In this document: piece by piece, positions 1 to 9,192 of the stretch
Position numbering within the stretch: position 1 is the stretch's first letter
Layout: every line of letters begins with the position of its first letter
The notes under the pieces: generated by a model
Databases searched by the model: none
Seen by the model: the letters and a program-made list of their open reading frames with translations, nothing else
What the model was told of the DNA's origin: nothing
Translations under genes and position numbers: made by a program
NCBI RefSeq assembly: GCF_009389585.1
Contig: NZ_VIYG01000001.1
Location: 186,001 to 250,000 of the forward strand
DNA: 64,000 bases
Direction of reading: 5' to 3'
Source: Oceanobacillus sp. CFH 90083
GTDB lineage: Bacteria; Bacillota; Bacilli; Bacillales; Amphibacillaceae

Positions 1-1392
1 GTAGCAAAATTTGGAGGAAGCTCCGTAGCAAACGCAACACAAATAAAAAAGGTAGCAAATATCATTCAGTCTGATTCCTCCCGAAAGGTGATTGTTGTAT
101 CTGCACCGGGTAAGCGTTTCTCGGATGATGTCAAAATGACCGATTTATTAATTGAGCTTTGCTATGCGAAACAGCGGGATCAGGATTATGAAGGATATTT
201 ACAAAAAATCATGGCTAGATTTCAAGAAATTATTGATGATTTAGAGCTTGACCATCATATTTTAGATGATATTCAGCAAACGATTGAAAAATATATTCAG
301 TTTGATATATCACCTTTGGCGCAGCTCGATGCTTTAAAATCAGTTGGCGAAGATAGTTCCGCTAAAATAGTAAGTGCTTATTTAAAGCATTTAGGCTTAA
401 ATGCAAGCTATGTTAATCCAAAAGAAGCAGGTATTTTTGTAAGTAACGAGCCGGGAAATGCTCAATTACTTCCTGAGAGCCTTCCTATTATCTATAAACT
501 TCGGGAGCGTGAGGGTGTATCCGTAGTTCCTGGATTCTTTGGTTATTCCGCTGATGATGATTTAGTAACATTTTCACGAGGCGGGTCGGATATTACAGGG
601 GCTATTCTGGCAGCCGGCACAAAAGCAAGCTTATATGAAAATTTCACAGATGTTGATTCTGTTTTTGCGGTAAACCCGAATTTCGTCAAAAATCCAAAAG
701 ATATTACGGTATTAACTTATAAAGAAATGCGGGAACTTTCTTATGCAGGCTTTTCTGTTTTTCACGATGAAGCACTTATTCCGGCATTCAAAGAACAGAT
801 TCCTGTTTGTATTAAAAACACAAATAATCCGGATGCACCTGGAACGATGGTTGTCGCAGAAAGGGATGCAACCGATCAATGCGTTGTCGGTATCGCGAGT
901 GACGTCGGGTTCTGCAGTTTATATGTAAGTAAATTTTTAATGAACCGGGAAGTTGGTTTTGGAAGGAAGCTTTTAAATATATTCGAGGATGAAGGTATCT
1001 CATTTGAACATACCCCTTCTGGAATTGATGACATGTCTGTTATTTTCAGAGACCATCAATTTACACCGGAGAAGGAAAAAGTGGTTATTGACCGGATTCG
1101 TAATGAATTGAATGTAGATACTGTCAGTGTTCATCGTGATTTAGCCATGGTTATGGTCGTAGGAGAAGGATTAGAGAATACCATAGGAGTTGCTGCTAAA
1201 GCGACGGCATCTTTTGCTAAAGCTGGTGTTAATATTGATATGATTAACCAGGGCTCTTCCGAAGTATCGATGATGTTCGGGATTCATGCTGTTGATTTGA
1301 AAAAAGCGATTCAATCCCTGTACAAAGAATTCTTCACAGAGGATGAATCGAATTTAACATTTCCTCCTGTATCAGCAAGAGGACAGCAATAA
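1..1392 (+). CDS. thrD: Aspartokinase III (ThrD/YclM type), 5' end cut by the window
   Basis: Aspartate kinase phosphorylates L-aspartate, the first step towards diaminopimelate, lysine, threonine and methionine, in the cytoplasm. The frame is open from base 1 and begins in the ATP-binding motif KFGGSS, so probably only two or so codons are missing; the ATG at 88 is internal. An amino-acid kinase domain fills about the first 300 residues, with FSRGGSDITG inside it, followed by two C-terminal ACT domains that carry feedback control in this family. The 463 residues visible match monofunctional enzymes of the B. subtilis YclM class and show the characteristic VVSAPGKR segment. A strong terminator follows 20 bp after the stop, so this is the end of its transcript. 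Which amino acid inhibits it cannot be read from the sequence. Confidence 0.93.
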   Translation, partial: VAKFGGSSVANATQIKKVANIIQSDSSRKVIVVSAPGKRFSDDVKMTDLLIELCYAKQRDQDYEGYLQKIMARFQEIIDDLELDHHILDDIQQTIEKYIQFDISPLAQLDALKSVGEDSSAKIVSAYLKHLGLNASYVNPKEAGIFVSNEPGNAQLLPESLPIIYKLREREGVSVVPGFFGYSADDDLVTFSRGGSDITGAILAAGTKASLYENFTDVDSVFAVNPNFVKNPKDITVLTYKEMRELSYAGFSVFHDEALIPAFKEQIPVCIKNTNNPDAPGTMVVAERDATDQCVVGIASDVGFCSLYVSKFLMNREVGFGRKLLNIFEDEGISFEHTPSGIDDMSVIFRDHQFTPEKEKVVIDRIRNELNVDTVSVHRDLAMVMVVGEGLENTIGVAAKATASFAKAGVNIDMINQGSSEVSMMFGIHAVDLKKAIQSLYKEFFTEDESNLTFPPVSARGQQ

Positions 1393-1412
1393 TTGCTGAG
1401 CACCGGATTATT

Positions 1413-1461
1413 AAAAACTAAGGCTGTCACCAAGCTTTTAAGTGACAGTCTTAGTTTTTTT
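1413..1461 (+). terminator. Rho-independent terminator after aspartokinase
   Basis: The arms AAAACTAAGGCTGTCAC and GTGACAGTCTTAGTTTT pair around a short loop, with one mismatch, and run into a stretch of T. It lies 20 bp after the aspartokinase stop. The arm sequence GCTGTCAC...GTGACAG resembles the stems at 14817, 21016 and 34442. Confidence 0.85.
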
Positions 1462-1589
1462 ACTTTCATCAAATAAGTATATCCGTCAAGTGACGGGCAT
1501 CGATACGAGGACCATATCAACTGTTCGGCATCCGGTGATTTTTAATGAAACAAATTCTATCCGTCAAACGTATAACACCTAACTACTAA

Positions 1590-1820
1590 CAGAAAAGGTG
1601 TTTTATTTATGAAGACCACCCAGAAAACTATCTCGTTGTTTGCAATATCTTGCATGTTAGCAATTATTGCCGGCCCTTTGGGATTCATTTAGAAGCTATT
1701 CTGGAAAACTGGTTTGGGTATTGTGAACAGCATCCCCAATCAAAAAATAGGACTGTAATACAACTTGCTGAATTTGCCCATTATAAAAGTTATTATCTCA
1801 TAGCAAAAATTCTGTTCTGA
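1590..1820 (+). pseudogene. Possible remnant of a small gene without a start codon
   Basis: A 76-codon frame is open between two stops but has no ATG, GTG or TTG with a ribosome site in a sensible place. Its second half reads like real protein (for example LEAILENWFGYCEQHPQS, then QLAEFAHYKSYYLIAKILF), with a mixed composition unlike random AT-rich DNA. I do not recognise the family. A competing reading is a 27-codon peptide at 1609-1692 in another frame that looks like a signal peptide (MKTTQKTISLF...). A frameshift joining the two is possible. Treat as a degraded gene candidate only. Confidence 0.3.
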
Positions 1821-1869
1821 GCTAATAGTGCCTACTAAAAAAAGTGCCAACCGGTGTTTATGTTGGAAC

Positions 1870-1959
1870 AAGTAACCACGTCCAGGTCCAGTCCCAACGA
1901 AAAAAAGCAAAATTCGCCGCTTATCATTAGAGCGGTTTTTAAACAACCTCTAATGATAA
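1870..1959. repeat. Degenerate copy of the intergenic repeat core plus a 12-bp inverted repeat
   Basis: Bases 1870-1898 (AAGTAACCACGTCCAGGTCC then AGTCCCAAC) resemble the repeat core at 20980-21009. Just beyond, TTATCATTAGAG (1921-1932) and CTCTAATGATAA (1948-1959) form a perfect 12-bp inverted repeat with a 15-base loop. Neither is followed by a T run on the plus strand. The rest of 1821-2005 holds nothing I can identify. Confidence 0.45.
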
Positions 1960-2005
1960 AATAATAGAAAATAAAGGCAGATATAAAACAAGCCTACGCG
2001 AGCTG

Positions 2006-2064
2006 AAAAATGACGGATATCATATGGGTGCTAAAAACCTAGCTCCATTTGATATCCGTCATTT
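2006..2064 (-). terminator. Terminator of the glnR-glnA operon
   Basis: ATGACGGATATCA (2010-2022) is repeated inverted at 2050-2062. Read on the minus strand, the stem is followed directly by TTTTT. It begins 25 bp after the glnA stop. Confidence 0.75.
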
Positions 2065-2088
2065 ATAACTTATAGTAACATTTTCAGC

Positions 2089-3426
2089 CTAATAGTTTGT
2101 TAAATACTGCTCACGTTCCCAAGGATGTACGGTGGTGCGGAACATATCCCATTCAATATCTTTTGCCTCAATGAAGTGCTCAAATAAATGCTCTCCCAGA
2201 GACTCAACAAGTATCTCATCCTGCTCCAGATAGTTCATTGCTTCTTTCAATGTAGATGGTAAATCTTTCACTCCGTTTTCTTCACGTTCTTTTTTATTCA
2301 TGACATAAATATTGCGGTCAACAGATTCTGGAACTTCTAATTCTCTCTTAATTCCATCTAATCCGGAAGCCAGCAAAACAGATAATGCCATATATGGGTT
2401 TGCTGCTGGATCAACACTGCGTACTTCCACACGTGTACTCAGTCCACGTGAGCTGGGAATACGAACTAAAGGGCTGCGGTTAGATGCAGACCATGCTACA
2501 TAACAAGGAGCTTCATATCCTGGCACCAGACGTTTATAGGAGTTAACAGTTGGATTGGTTATTGCCGTAAAATTCGTTGCATGATCAATGATTCCCGCAA
2601 TAAACTGGTACGCCGTTTTACTTAATTGCAAGTCCGCTTTCGGATCAAAAAATTTATTTTCATTTCCATTGAACAAGGACATGTTGACATGCATTCCAGA
2701 ACCATTTACGCCGAATAAAGGCTTTGGCATGAAAGTTGCGTGTAAATTATGCTTTCTCGCAATTGTTTTAACCACTAGTTTGAATGTTTGAATATCATCT
2801 GCATGTTTTACTGCATCTGAATACTTGAAATCAATTTCATGCTGTCCCGGAGCAACTTCGTGGTGGGAAGCTTCAATCTCAAATCCCATTTCTTCAAGTT
2901 CCAGCACGATATCACGCCGGCAGTTTTCGCCTAAGTCTGTAGGAGCTAAATCAAAATAGCCGCCATGGTCATTTAATTCTAAAGTGGGCTCTCCTTTCTC
3001 ATCCAGTTTGAAGAGGAAGAACTCTGGCTCTGCACCAATATTGAAAGCATCAAAACCTAACTCCTCCATTTTTTTCAGGTTGCGTTTTAAATTATAACGT
3101 GGACAACCTTCGAATGGAGTACCGTCTGGATTGTAAATATCACAGATAAAGCGTGCTACCTTTCCTTTTTCCGAAGTCCAGGGAAATACGATGAATGTAT
3201 CTAAATCAGGATATAATAACATATCTGATTCTTCAATACGTACAAATCCTTCAATACTCGATCCGTCAAAAGCCATTTTATTATCTAATGCTTTGTTTAA
3301 CTGGCTTAAAGGAATTTCTACGTTTTTAATTGTTCCAAGCATATCCGTAAACTGCAGGCGGATAAATCGTACGTTCTCCTTCTTAATCTGTTTTTCAATT
3401 TCTTCTCTGGTTAACTTCTCAGCCAT
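2089..3426 (-). CDS. glnA: Glutamine synthetase, type I
   Basis: GlnA condenses glutamate and ammonium to glutamine with ATP; the enzyme is a cytoplasmic dodecamer. The 445-residue protein matches the Firmicutes GSI-alpha length (444 in B. subtilis). It shows FDGSSIEG near residue 53, the metal-binding GAEPEFF segment, the ammonium-site region NGSGMHVN, and the arginine-rich [10 protein letters not shown] stretch. It lacks a tyrosine adenylylation motif of the enteric kind; in this subclass control comes from feedback inhibition and from GlnR/TnrA contacts. The start at 3426 is preceded by AGGAGG at a proper distance; an in-frame upstream ATG at 3474 has no such site. It is the second gene of the glnR-glnA operon, 86 bp after glnR, and is expected to be repressed by GlnR in nitrogen excess. 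Confidence 0.97.
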   Translation of the reverse strand: MAEKLTREEIEKQIKKENVRFIRLQFTDMLGTIKNVEIPLSQLNKALDNKMAFDGSSIEGFVRIEESDMLLYPDLDTFIVFPWTSEKGKVARFICDIYNPDGTPFEGCPRYNLKRNLKKMEELGFDAFNIGAEPEFFLFKLDEKGEPTLELNDHGGYFDLAPTDLGENCRRDIVLELEEMGFEIEASHHEVAPGQHEIDFKYSDAVKHADDIQTFKLVVKTIARKHNLHATFMPKPLFGVNGSGMHVNMSLFNGNENKFFDPKADLQLSKTAYQFIAGIIDHATNFTAITNPTVNSYKRLVPGYEAPCYVAWSASNRSPLVRIPSSRGLSTRVEVRSVDPAANPYMALSVLLASGLDGIKRELEVPESVDRNIYVMNKKEREENGVKDLPSTLKEAMNYLEQDEILVESLGEHLFEHFIEAKDIEWDMFRTTVHPWEREQYLTNY

Positions 3427-3512
3427 TTGTTCTCCTCCTAAAAATCTTTGATAATATGAAAAGAAAGCTTGCAATACGGCAGCATTGCAAAAGCCATTCT
3501 TTTTAACCTGTA

Positions 3513-3920
3513 CTAGCGTTTCACAAAGAAACGAGCTAATTCCCCTTGTCTCATACTTGCTTTACCATATCTGCCGGCTTCATTTAATTCGTTTTTAAGA
3601 ATGGCTCTAAGCTCTTTGTCAGATAGATTAGCTGGCGTTTTTTTCTCTTTCTTTGGTGTCTCTGCCGCCATTTCTTTTTTTTCTTCATCCAGCAGCAGCT
3701 TAATCCCCGCCATATTTAATCCCTTGTCTAAAAGATCCTTAATCTGAAGCAATTTGTCCACATCATTAAATGAGAAAAGACGTTGATTTCCTTTTGTCCG
3801 TTCCGGAGTAATTAAATCATTTGCTTCGTAATAACGAATTTGCCTCGCAGTAAGTTCGGTTAATTTCATTACGATACCTATAGAGAATAAGGGCATTGAA
3901 CGACGGTCTTTATCATTCAA
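3513..3920 (-). CDS. glnR: MerR-family nitrogen regulator GlnR
   Basis: GlnR represses glnRA and other nitrogen genes when feedback-inhibited glutamine synthetase stimulates it. The 135-residue protein has the MerR-type winged helix in its first 75 residues ([14 protein letters not shown], then the [15 protein letters not shown] wing), followed by a lysine- and glutamate-rich linker. Its C-terminal tail (about 115-135, [12 protein letters not shown]) corresponds to the autoinhibitory region that meets glutamine synthetase in B. subtilis. The length equals that of B. subtilis GlnR. The gene heads the glnR-glnA operon, and two GlnR-type operators lie over its own promoter, as expected for autoregulation. 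Confidence 0.95.
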   Translation of the reverse strand: MNDKDRRSMPLFSIGIVMKLTELTARQIRYYEANDLITPERTKGNQRLFSFNDVDKLLQIKDLLDKGLNMAGIKLLLDEEKKEMAAETPKKEKKTPANLSDKELRAILKNELNEAGRYGKASMRQGELARFFVKR

Positions 3921-3951
3921 AAGATGACCCCCTTCTTGTTATGATATATTT

Positions 3952-3980
3952 AGTATAATGGATGTCAGCTTTAATGTCAA
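3952..3980 (-). promoter_or_regulatory. Sigma-A promoter of glnR-glnA
   Basis: On the minus strand TTGACA (3975-3980) and TATACT (3952-3957) are separated by 17 bp. The -35 box lies within one of the two GlnR boxes. Confidence 0.85.
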
Positions 3981-4002
3981 TCAAATGTTAGATTTGTTAA
4001 CA
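3963..4002 (-). promoter_or_regulatory. Two GlnR/TnrA operators
   Basis: The plus strand at 3986-4002 reads TGTTAGATTTGTTAACA, an exact match to TGTNA-N7-TNACA. On the minus strand 3963-3979 reads TGACATTAAAGCTGACA, one base off the same consensus, and overlaps the -35 box. The two boxes are 6 bp apart. This is the arrangement known from B. subtilis glnRA, where two operators act together. Confidence 0.85.
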
Positions 4003-4035
4003 TTAAAAATTCACCTATCCATGCTTCCCTGCTTC

Positions 4036-5277
4036 CTAAGAAATAAACCCTTGGTTTTGTAATGTTTTTACAGCCTCTACCACAGCAATTTTAACATGCG
4101 TATAGGTTAAGCCGCCTTGAACATAAGCGGTATACGGGGCGCGAATTGGTCCGTCAGCTGATAATTCGATGCTTGCGCCTTGAATAAATGTTCCCGCTGC
4201 CATAATAACCTGATCCTCATAACCAGGCATTCCACTTGGATAAGGTGTTACATAGGAATTAATGGGAGAGCTTTTTTGAATGGACTGACAAAAAGCTATC
4301 ATCTCTTCCGCTTTTTTAAAGGTAACTGTTTGGATTAAATCCGTTCTTTTTTCTAAATAGGAAGGAGTTGTCTGAAAACCCGCCAGCTCTAAATATCTCG
4401 CAGTAAAAAGCGCTCCTTTTAAAGCTTCTCCTACTGTATGCGGAGCCATAAAGAACCCTTGATACATTTCCTGAAGCATGCCAAGAGAAGCTCCGGTCTC
4501 TTTACCAAGCCCTGGAGCTGTCAGGCGGTTAGCGCATAAATGGATTAAATCTTTACGGCCAGCAATATATCCTCCAGCTCGTACCAGTCCGCCGCCAGGG
4601 TTTTTAATAAGGGAGCCGGCAATCAGGTCTGCGCCAATATGTAAAGGTTCTTGTGTCTCCGTAAATTCCCCATAACAATTATCGACAAATACAATGACGA
4701 ACGGATCTATCTCCTTTACAAATGCAACCATCTCTTTTATTTCATTTATCGTGAAGGAAGGTCTTGTTCCATAACCTTTTGATCGCTGGATAGCAATTAC
4801 CTTTGTTTGTTTTGTCCAGCTTCTTTTTATCTCTTCAAAGTCAACCTTACCCGCTTCTGTTAAAGCAACCTCCCGATAACCGATTTGAAAATCGGCAAGT
4901 GCTCCTTCTTCTTTGCCGGGCTTTCCGATTACCTCTTCCAAGGTATCATATGGATGACCCGTAATATAGACCAGCTCATCCTGCGGGCGCAGTATACCAA
5001 AAAGAGCGGTGGTAATAGCATGTGTGCCTGATACAATCTGCGGACGTACCACTGCATCCTCTCCACCAAACACCTCGGCATATACTGCTTCCAGCCCTTC
5101 TCTGCCTAAATCATCATACCCATAGCCTGTTGTTCCCTGCAAATGTGCATCGCTGATCCGATGCTCTCTAAATGCGTTAAGGACACGTCTCTGGTTCTCC
5201 TCTACAATTCCTTGAATATACTGATGACCTTCTGCGCAATCTTTTTCTGCTTGTATAATAAGTGACTCTGCTTGCAT
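4036..5277 (-). CDS. ynbB: PLP-dependent YnbB, methionine gamma-lyase-like family
   Basis: A 413-residue fold-type I PLP enzyme of the Met_gamma_lyase family (Pfam PF06838), conserved next to hflX and glnR in Bacillaceae. SLIKNPGGG near residue 240 contains the probable Schiff-base lysine, and VSGTHAITTALF near 80 fits the cofactor phosphate region. The true substrate of this family is not settled, and the methionine gamma-lyase label comes only from distant similarity. The start codon lies 3 bp after the hflX stop and its ribosome site (GAGGAG) is inside the hflX 3' end, so translation is probably coupled. Confidence 0.88.
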   Translation of the reverse strand: MQAESLIIQAEKDCAEGHQYIQGIVEENQRRVLNAFREHRISDAHLQGTTGYGYDDLGREGLEAVYAEVFGGEDAVVRPQIVSGTHAITTALFGILRPQDELVYITGHPYDTLEEVIGKPGKEEGALADFQIGYREVALTEAGKVDFEEIKRSWTKQTKVIAIQRSKGYGTRPSFTINEIKEMVAFVKEIDPFVIVFVDNCYGEFTETQEPLHIGADLIAGSLIKNPGGGLVRAGGYIAGRKDLIHLCANRLTAPGLGKETGASLGMLQEMYQGFFMAPHTVGEALKGALFTARYLELAGFQTTPSYLEKRTDLIQTVTFKKAEEMIAFCQSIQKSSPINSYVTPYPSGMPGYEDQVIMAAGTFIQGASIELSADGPIRAPYTAYVQGGLTYTHVKIAVVEAVKTLQNQGFIS

Positions 5278-5280
5278 TTT

Positions 5281-6522
5281 TTACTTCTCCTCTACATAAC
5301 GGTGAAATGGATGATTTTTTCGGACATAGCCTTGAACGTGAAATTGATTGGTTTCTTCTATCAGTTCTTTTTTTATTACTAATACATTTGACTGGAGCTG
5401 ATATAACACATCTCCTTCACCCGAATCTAAAACAATGTCAAAGAAATCCCATTCATCTTTTAACACTTCTTCTATTTTTATTAATAATGATCGTAAATCC
5501 GCTTCCTCTAATGCACTGATTTGAATGTTAGGGAATTGATTCGCTAAAAAGAAATCTGCTTCCAGCTGGTCCTTTTTATTATAAACCGTTAAGACAGGAA
5601 GATTTCCGGCATCTAATTCTTTTAAAAGCTTACGGACTGTTTCTTGCTGCTGCAATAAATCAGGATCTGAAATATCCACCACATGCAGGAGAAAATCTGC
5701 TTCTGCCACTTCCTCCAAAGTAGATTTAAATGCAGCAATAAGTGCTGTCGGCAAATCTTGAATAAAGCCAACTGTATCTGTCATTAAGCTTTTTAAGCCG
5801 CTCGGGAATTGCAGGCGGCGTGTGAGCGGATCCAGCGTCGCAAACAACTGATCTTCTTCGAGCGATTGGCTGTTTGTCAGTCTGTTAAATATGGTTGATT
5901 TTCCTGCATTCGTATAACCGACAATTGCTATTTGGAAAACATCATTGGATCGCCTACGCTTCCGGTATTGATCACGCTGCTTTACAACTAATTGCAAGCG
6001 GCGTTTAATATCATAGATTCTTCTTTCAATATGCCTGCGATCCGTTTCTAATTTTGTTTCCCCTGGACCTCTCGTCCCAATCCCGCCGCCCAGTCTGGAC
6101 AAGTTTGCTCCCTGTCCATGCAAACGAGGAAGCAAATACTCCAATTGCGCCAATTCCACTTGGAGCTTCCCTTCCTTTGTCTGTGCACGCATTGCAAAAA
6201 TATCCAATATTAATTGACTCCGATCCAGGACACGAACACCCAAAGCATCTGCTAAATTACGAATTTGACCAGCAGATAACTCATTATTAGCTACCACTAA
6301 ATCAATTTTCTCTGCTTCAACTATCCGGGCCAGTTCTTGAAGCTTTCCTTCGCCGATATAGGTCGCCGGATGGATACGTTCACGATTTTGCGTGATAACC
6401 CCCTGCACCTGCCCCCCAGCAGTTTTACACAGAGAAACAAGTTCATCTAAAGAAGACTGAAAGTGACGCTCTGATTTCCCGGATAGATTAACTGCAATTA
6501 CGAATACATTTTCTACTGTCAT
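5281..6522 (-). CDS. hflX: Ribosome-associated GTPase HflX
   Basis: HflX binds the 50S subunit and splits stalled or hibernating ribosomes during stress. The 413-residue protein has the N-terminal HflX domain, the glycine-rich segment GGGIGTRGPGETKLETDRR near residue 145, then a coiled region and a GTPase domain with G1 GYTNAGKST (about 202-210), G3 DTVGF and G4 NKKD. Length is normal for Firmicutes. The ATG at 6522 has GAGGT upstream. It lies between spoVK and ynbB, the same order as B. subtilis spoVK-ynbA-ynbB-glnR-glnA. Confidence 0.95.
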   Translation of the reverse strand: MTVENVFVIAVNLSGKSERHFQSSLDELVSLCKTAGGQVQGVITQNRERIHPATYIGEGKLQELARIVEAEKIDLVVANNELSAGQIRNLADALGVRVLDRSQLILDIFAMRAQTKEGKLQVELAQLEYLLPRLHGQGANLSRLGGGIGTRGPGETKLETDRRHIERRIYDIKRRLQLVVKQRDQYRKRRRSNDVFQIAIVGYTNAGKSTIFNRLTNSQSLEEDQLFATLDPLTRRLQFPSGLKSLMTDTVGFIQDLPTALIAAFKSTLEEVAEADFLLHVVDISDPDLLQQQETVRKLLKELDAGNLPVLTVYNKKDQLEADFFLANQFPNIQISALEEADLRSLLIKIEEVLKDEWDFFDIVLDSGEGDVLYQLQSNVLVIKKELIEETNQFHVQGYVRKNHPFHRYVEEK

Positions 6523-6573
6523 AGCTTACCTCTTTCTAAAAATAGTTCTCACCATCTATCATACCCATTATTT

Positions 6574-7485
6574 CTATTCTAGCAACAAATCCTCCTCTGT
6601 TAAAACAATTAAATCTTTTGAAGCGATTTGATCCGAGGTAAGCAATCGGATCGCTTGCATACGGATTGCCTTTTCAATGACATTTCGCACATATCTTGCA
6701 TTCGAAAAATTAAAAGGTTCTTCCCGCAATTTTCTTGCTAAATGATTACGAAGCTTCCATTCTGCCGGTTTTGATAATTGATATTGCCTTTCCCCCAGCA
6801 TACGGTTCCCTATATTTAATAATTCATTAACAGAGTAATCATCAAAATCTAAAATAAAGGGAAAGCGTGATTCAAGTCCAGGATTCATAGAAAGGAAGCG
6901 TTCCATTTCCCGGGGATATCCGGCAAGGATCAGCACGATATCTTCCCGTCCGTCCTCCATATGTTTTACAAGTATATCAATTGCTTCTTTGCCAAAATCC
7001 TTTTCTCCTCCTCGTGACAGGGAATAAGCCTCATCAATAAATAAAACGCCGCCCATCGCCTTTTGGATAAGAGCTCTTGTTTTTTGCGCTGTCTGCCCGA
7101 TATATTCACCGACTAAATCTGCGCGTTCTACCTCCATAAAATGCCCTTTGGAAAGGATATTCAGCTGATAATAAAGCTTAGCCAGCTTCCGGGCTACAGT
7201 TGTCTTTCCAGTCCCCGGATTCCCTTTAAATAACATATGAAGAACCTGTTTTGTGCTTTTTAATCCTTGCTCCTTACGCTTTTCATTGATAAGAATGCTT
7301 GCATAAATCTCCTTAATAGAAGTTTTCAAGTCATCTAAGCCGACAAAAGCTGCAAATTCTTTATCGATCATTTCAAGCGGCGAATGTCTTTGTTTTTTTA
7401 TACGGAGCTCCTTGCTGGGTTGCGACGTATTCTCATGTAAGATGATATTAATACGACCGTTTTTATACCCTTCTGCCTGTGCCAA
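6574..7485 (-). CDS. spoVK: Stage V sporulation protein K, AAA ATPase
   Basis: SpoVK is a CbxX/CfxQ-type AAA ATPase needed for spore maturation in B. subtilis, made in the mother cell. In 303 residues it has Walker A GNPGTGKTT (88-96), Walker B VLFIDEA (about 147-153), the pore-loop segment LVGEYIGQTA, and a second-region arginine motif (NPGLESRFPF). The start is TTG at 7485 with AAGGGG upstream; the first ATG in frame is some 38 residues in and would drop the conserved RINIIL segment. No sporulation sigma-factor promoter could be read with confidence in the 200 bp upstream. Confidence 0.93.
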   Translation of the reverse strand: MAQAEGYKNGRINIILHENTSQPSKELRIKKQRHSPLEMIDKEFAAFVGLDDLKTSIKEIYASILINEKRKEQGLKSTKQVLHMLFKGNPGTGKTTVARKLAKLYYQLNILSKGHFMEVERADLVGEYIGQTAQKTRALIQKAMGGVLFIDEAYSLSRGGEKDFGKEAIDILVKHMEDGREDIVLILAGYPREMERFLSMNPGLESRFPFILDFDDYSVNELLNIGNRMLGERQYQLSKPAEWKLRNHLARKLREEPFNFSNARYVRNVIEKAIRMQAIRLLTSDQIASKDLIVLTEEDLLLE

Positions 7486-7635
7486 TTCTCCATCACCCCT
7501 TATTCATTAACAATATACGCAGACAGCTGAAAAGGGGTGACAGATGCCCATGGATTTGTGATAGGTTATGTAATTATTTTTTAAAAGAAATTGCTTTTTC
7601 TCCATTTTGTTAAATAAATACGCATCCTCATAGAG

Positions 7636-7675
7636 AAGCGAGTTAACATTCTGTTTCCAGAAAATTAACTCGCTT
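7636..7675 (-). terminator. Terminator-like hairpin after gltD
   Basis: AAGCGAGTTAA (7636-7646) and TTAACTCGCTT (7665-7675) pair perfectly. The T content after the stem on the minus strand is modest. It starts 21 bp after the gltD stop. Confidence 0.6.
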
Positions 7676-7695
7676 TCCATATTTATCTTTATACT

Positions 7696-9192
7696 TCACA
7701 TATTTGCAACGGTCGGCAAGGAAGTAGATCCCATTAAATATTCATCTACCTGATAAGCAACTTCTCTTCCCTCATTAATTGCCCAGACAATTAAACTTTG
7801 ACCTCTGCGGGCATCCCCGGCTGCAAACACATTATCTTCGGTTGTTAAAAATTTCCCGTAGGCTGCAAGCACACGATTTCTCATCGTTTTTACTCCAAAA
7901 GCGTGCAGAACAGGCTCTTCAGCGCCTTCAAACCCAATGGCAATTAAAACAAGCTGGGCCGGCCAAATTTTCTCTGTACCAGGTATTTCCTCAAAATAAA
8001 AGACGCCATTCTCATCCTGCTTTTTCTCCATTTGAATCGTATGCAATTCTTTTAGATTTCCCTTTTCATCTGTTACAAATTTCTTGGTTTGAATAGAATA
8101 CTCGCGGATATCCTTTCCGAATTTTTCTTTCGCTTCCTTATGGGCATATTCTAAGCTGAATACTTGTGGATAAGCCGGCCATTGATTGGTATCAGCCCGC
8201 TTCATTGGCAGCTGCGGATGTTTGCCGAGTTGGACAATGCTTTTCGCTCCTTGACGTATTGCCGTTGCAATACAATCAGCGCCCGTATCTCCGCCGCCAA
8301 TAACAATAACATCTTTTCCTTCCGCATTCAGCTCATCTTCTAAATGAATTTGATTATCAAGCAATTTTTCAGTTGAACGGGTCAAGTAATCCATTGCGAA
8401 GCGGACTCCTTTTCCTTCTCTTCCTTCTAACGGCAGATCACGATGCTTCTGAGCACCTGTACATAGGATGACTGCATCAAAGCTTGTTTTTATTTCTTCT
8501 GCCGAAATATCTTTGCCTACCTCTGTATTTAAAATAAATTCGATCCCCTCTTGACGAAGCAGCTGGATACGGCGTTCAACAACACCTTTATCAAGCTTCA
8601 TATTTGGAATACCATAGGTTAACAGTCCGCCGGCACGATCCGCACGTTCATAAATAGTGACCTTATGCCCCGCCTGATTAAGCTGATCAGCTGCTGCTAA
8701 TCCAGCCGGACCAGAACCAATAACAGCTATTTTCTTGCCTGTAAGCCTATCGGGAATTCTTGGTTCCATCCAGCCTTTCTCAAATCCCTTATCAATGATT
8801 TTCTGTTCAATATTTTTAATAGTTACTGCCGGATCATGTATTGCTACCGTACACGAACCTTCGCATGGTGCCGGGCATACTCTTCCGGTGAATTCCGGGA
8901 AATTATTGGTTTTCAGCAATCTATCCAAAGCTTCCTTCCATCTGCCTTTATATACAAGATCATTCCACTCCGGGATCAGGTTATAGACAGGGCAGCCTGA
9001 TGTTGCCCCCTCTATTTCCATGCCAATATGACAAAACGGAATACTGCAATCCATACAGCGTGCACCTTGTTCCTTTGCTGAAGCGTCAGAGAAAGAGCCA
9101 GCGTACTCTTTCCAGTCTTTCATTCTCTCCAGCGGTTTACGCTCACTCACTGTTTTTCTTTTTATTTCCATAAATCCTGTTGCTTTACCCAT
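7696..9192 (-). CDS. gltD: Glutamate synthase small (beta) subunit
   Basis: The small subunit takes electrons from NADPH through FAD and iron-sulfur clusters to the large subunit, which makes glutamate from glutamine and 2-oxoglutarate. The 498 residues hold the cysteine pairs of the N-terminal ferredoxin-like part (C46, C49, C54, C67 and C106, C110, C114), the FAD motif GSGPAG (159-164), a second nucleotide site GGGDTGADC near 298 and the closing FAD motif FAAGDARRGQSL. Its first 8 bases overlap the end of gltB, so the two are translated together. In B. subtilis the same gene is named gltB; the E. coli name is used here. Confidence 0.95.
   Translation of the reverse strand: MGKATGFMEIKRKTVSERKPLERMKDWKEYAGSFSDASAKEQGARCMDCSIPFCHIGMEIEGATSGCPVYNLIPEWNDLVYKGRWKEALDRLLKTNNFPEFTGRVCPAPCEGSCTVAIHDPAVTIKNIEQKIIDKGFEKGWMEPRIPDRLTGKKIAVIGSGPAGLAAADQLNQAGHKVTIYERADRAGGLLTYGIPNMKLDKGVVERRIQLLRQEGIEFILNTEVGKDISAEEIKTSFDAVILCTGAQKHRDLPLEGREGKGVRFAMDYLTRSTEKLLDNQIHLEDELNAEGKDVIVIGGGDTGADCIATAIRQGAKSIVQLGKHPQLPMKRADTNQWPAYPQVFSLEYAHKEAKEKFGKDIREYSIQTKKFVTDEKGNLKELHTIQMEKKQDENGVFYFEEIPGTEKIWPAQLVLIAIGFEGAEEPVLHAFGVKTMRNRVLAAYGKFLTTEDNVFAAGDARRGQSLIVWAINEGREVAYQVDEYLMGSTSLPTVANM

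Noticed and set aside
1609-1692. 27-codon peptide resembling a signal peptide
   Set aside because: Too short, spacing to AAAAGGTG is only fair, and a competing frame over the same bases has better protein-like content.
1740-1946. 68-codon frame on the minus strand
   Set aside because: Runs through the decayed repeat and inverted repeat, with no ribosome site or recognisable motif.
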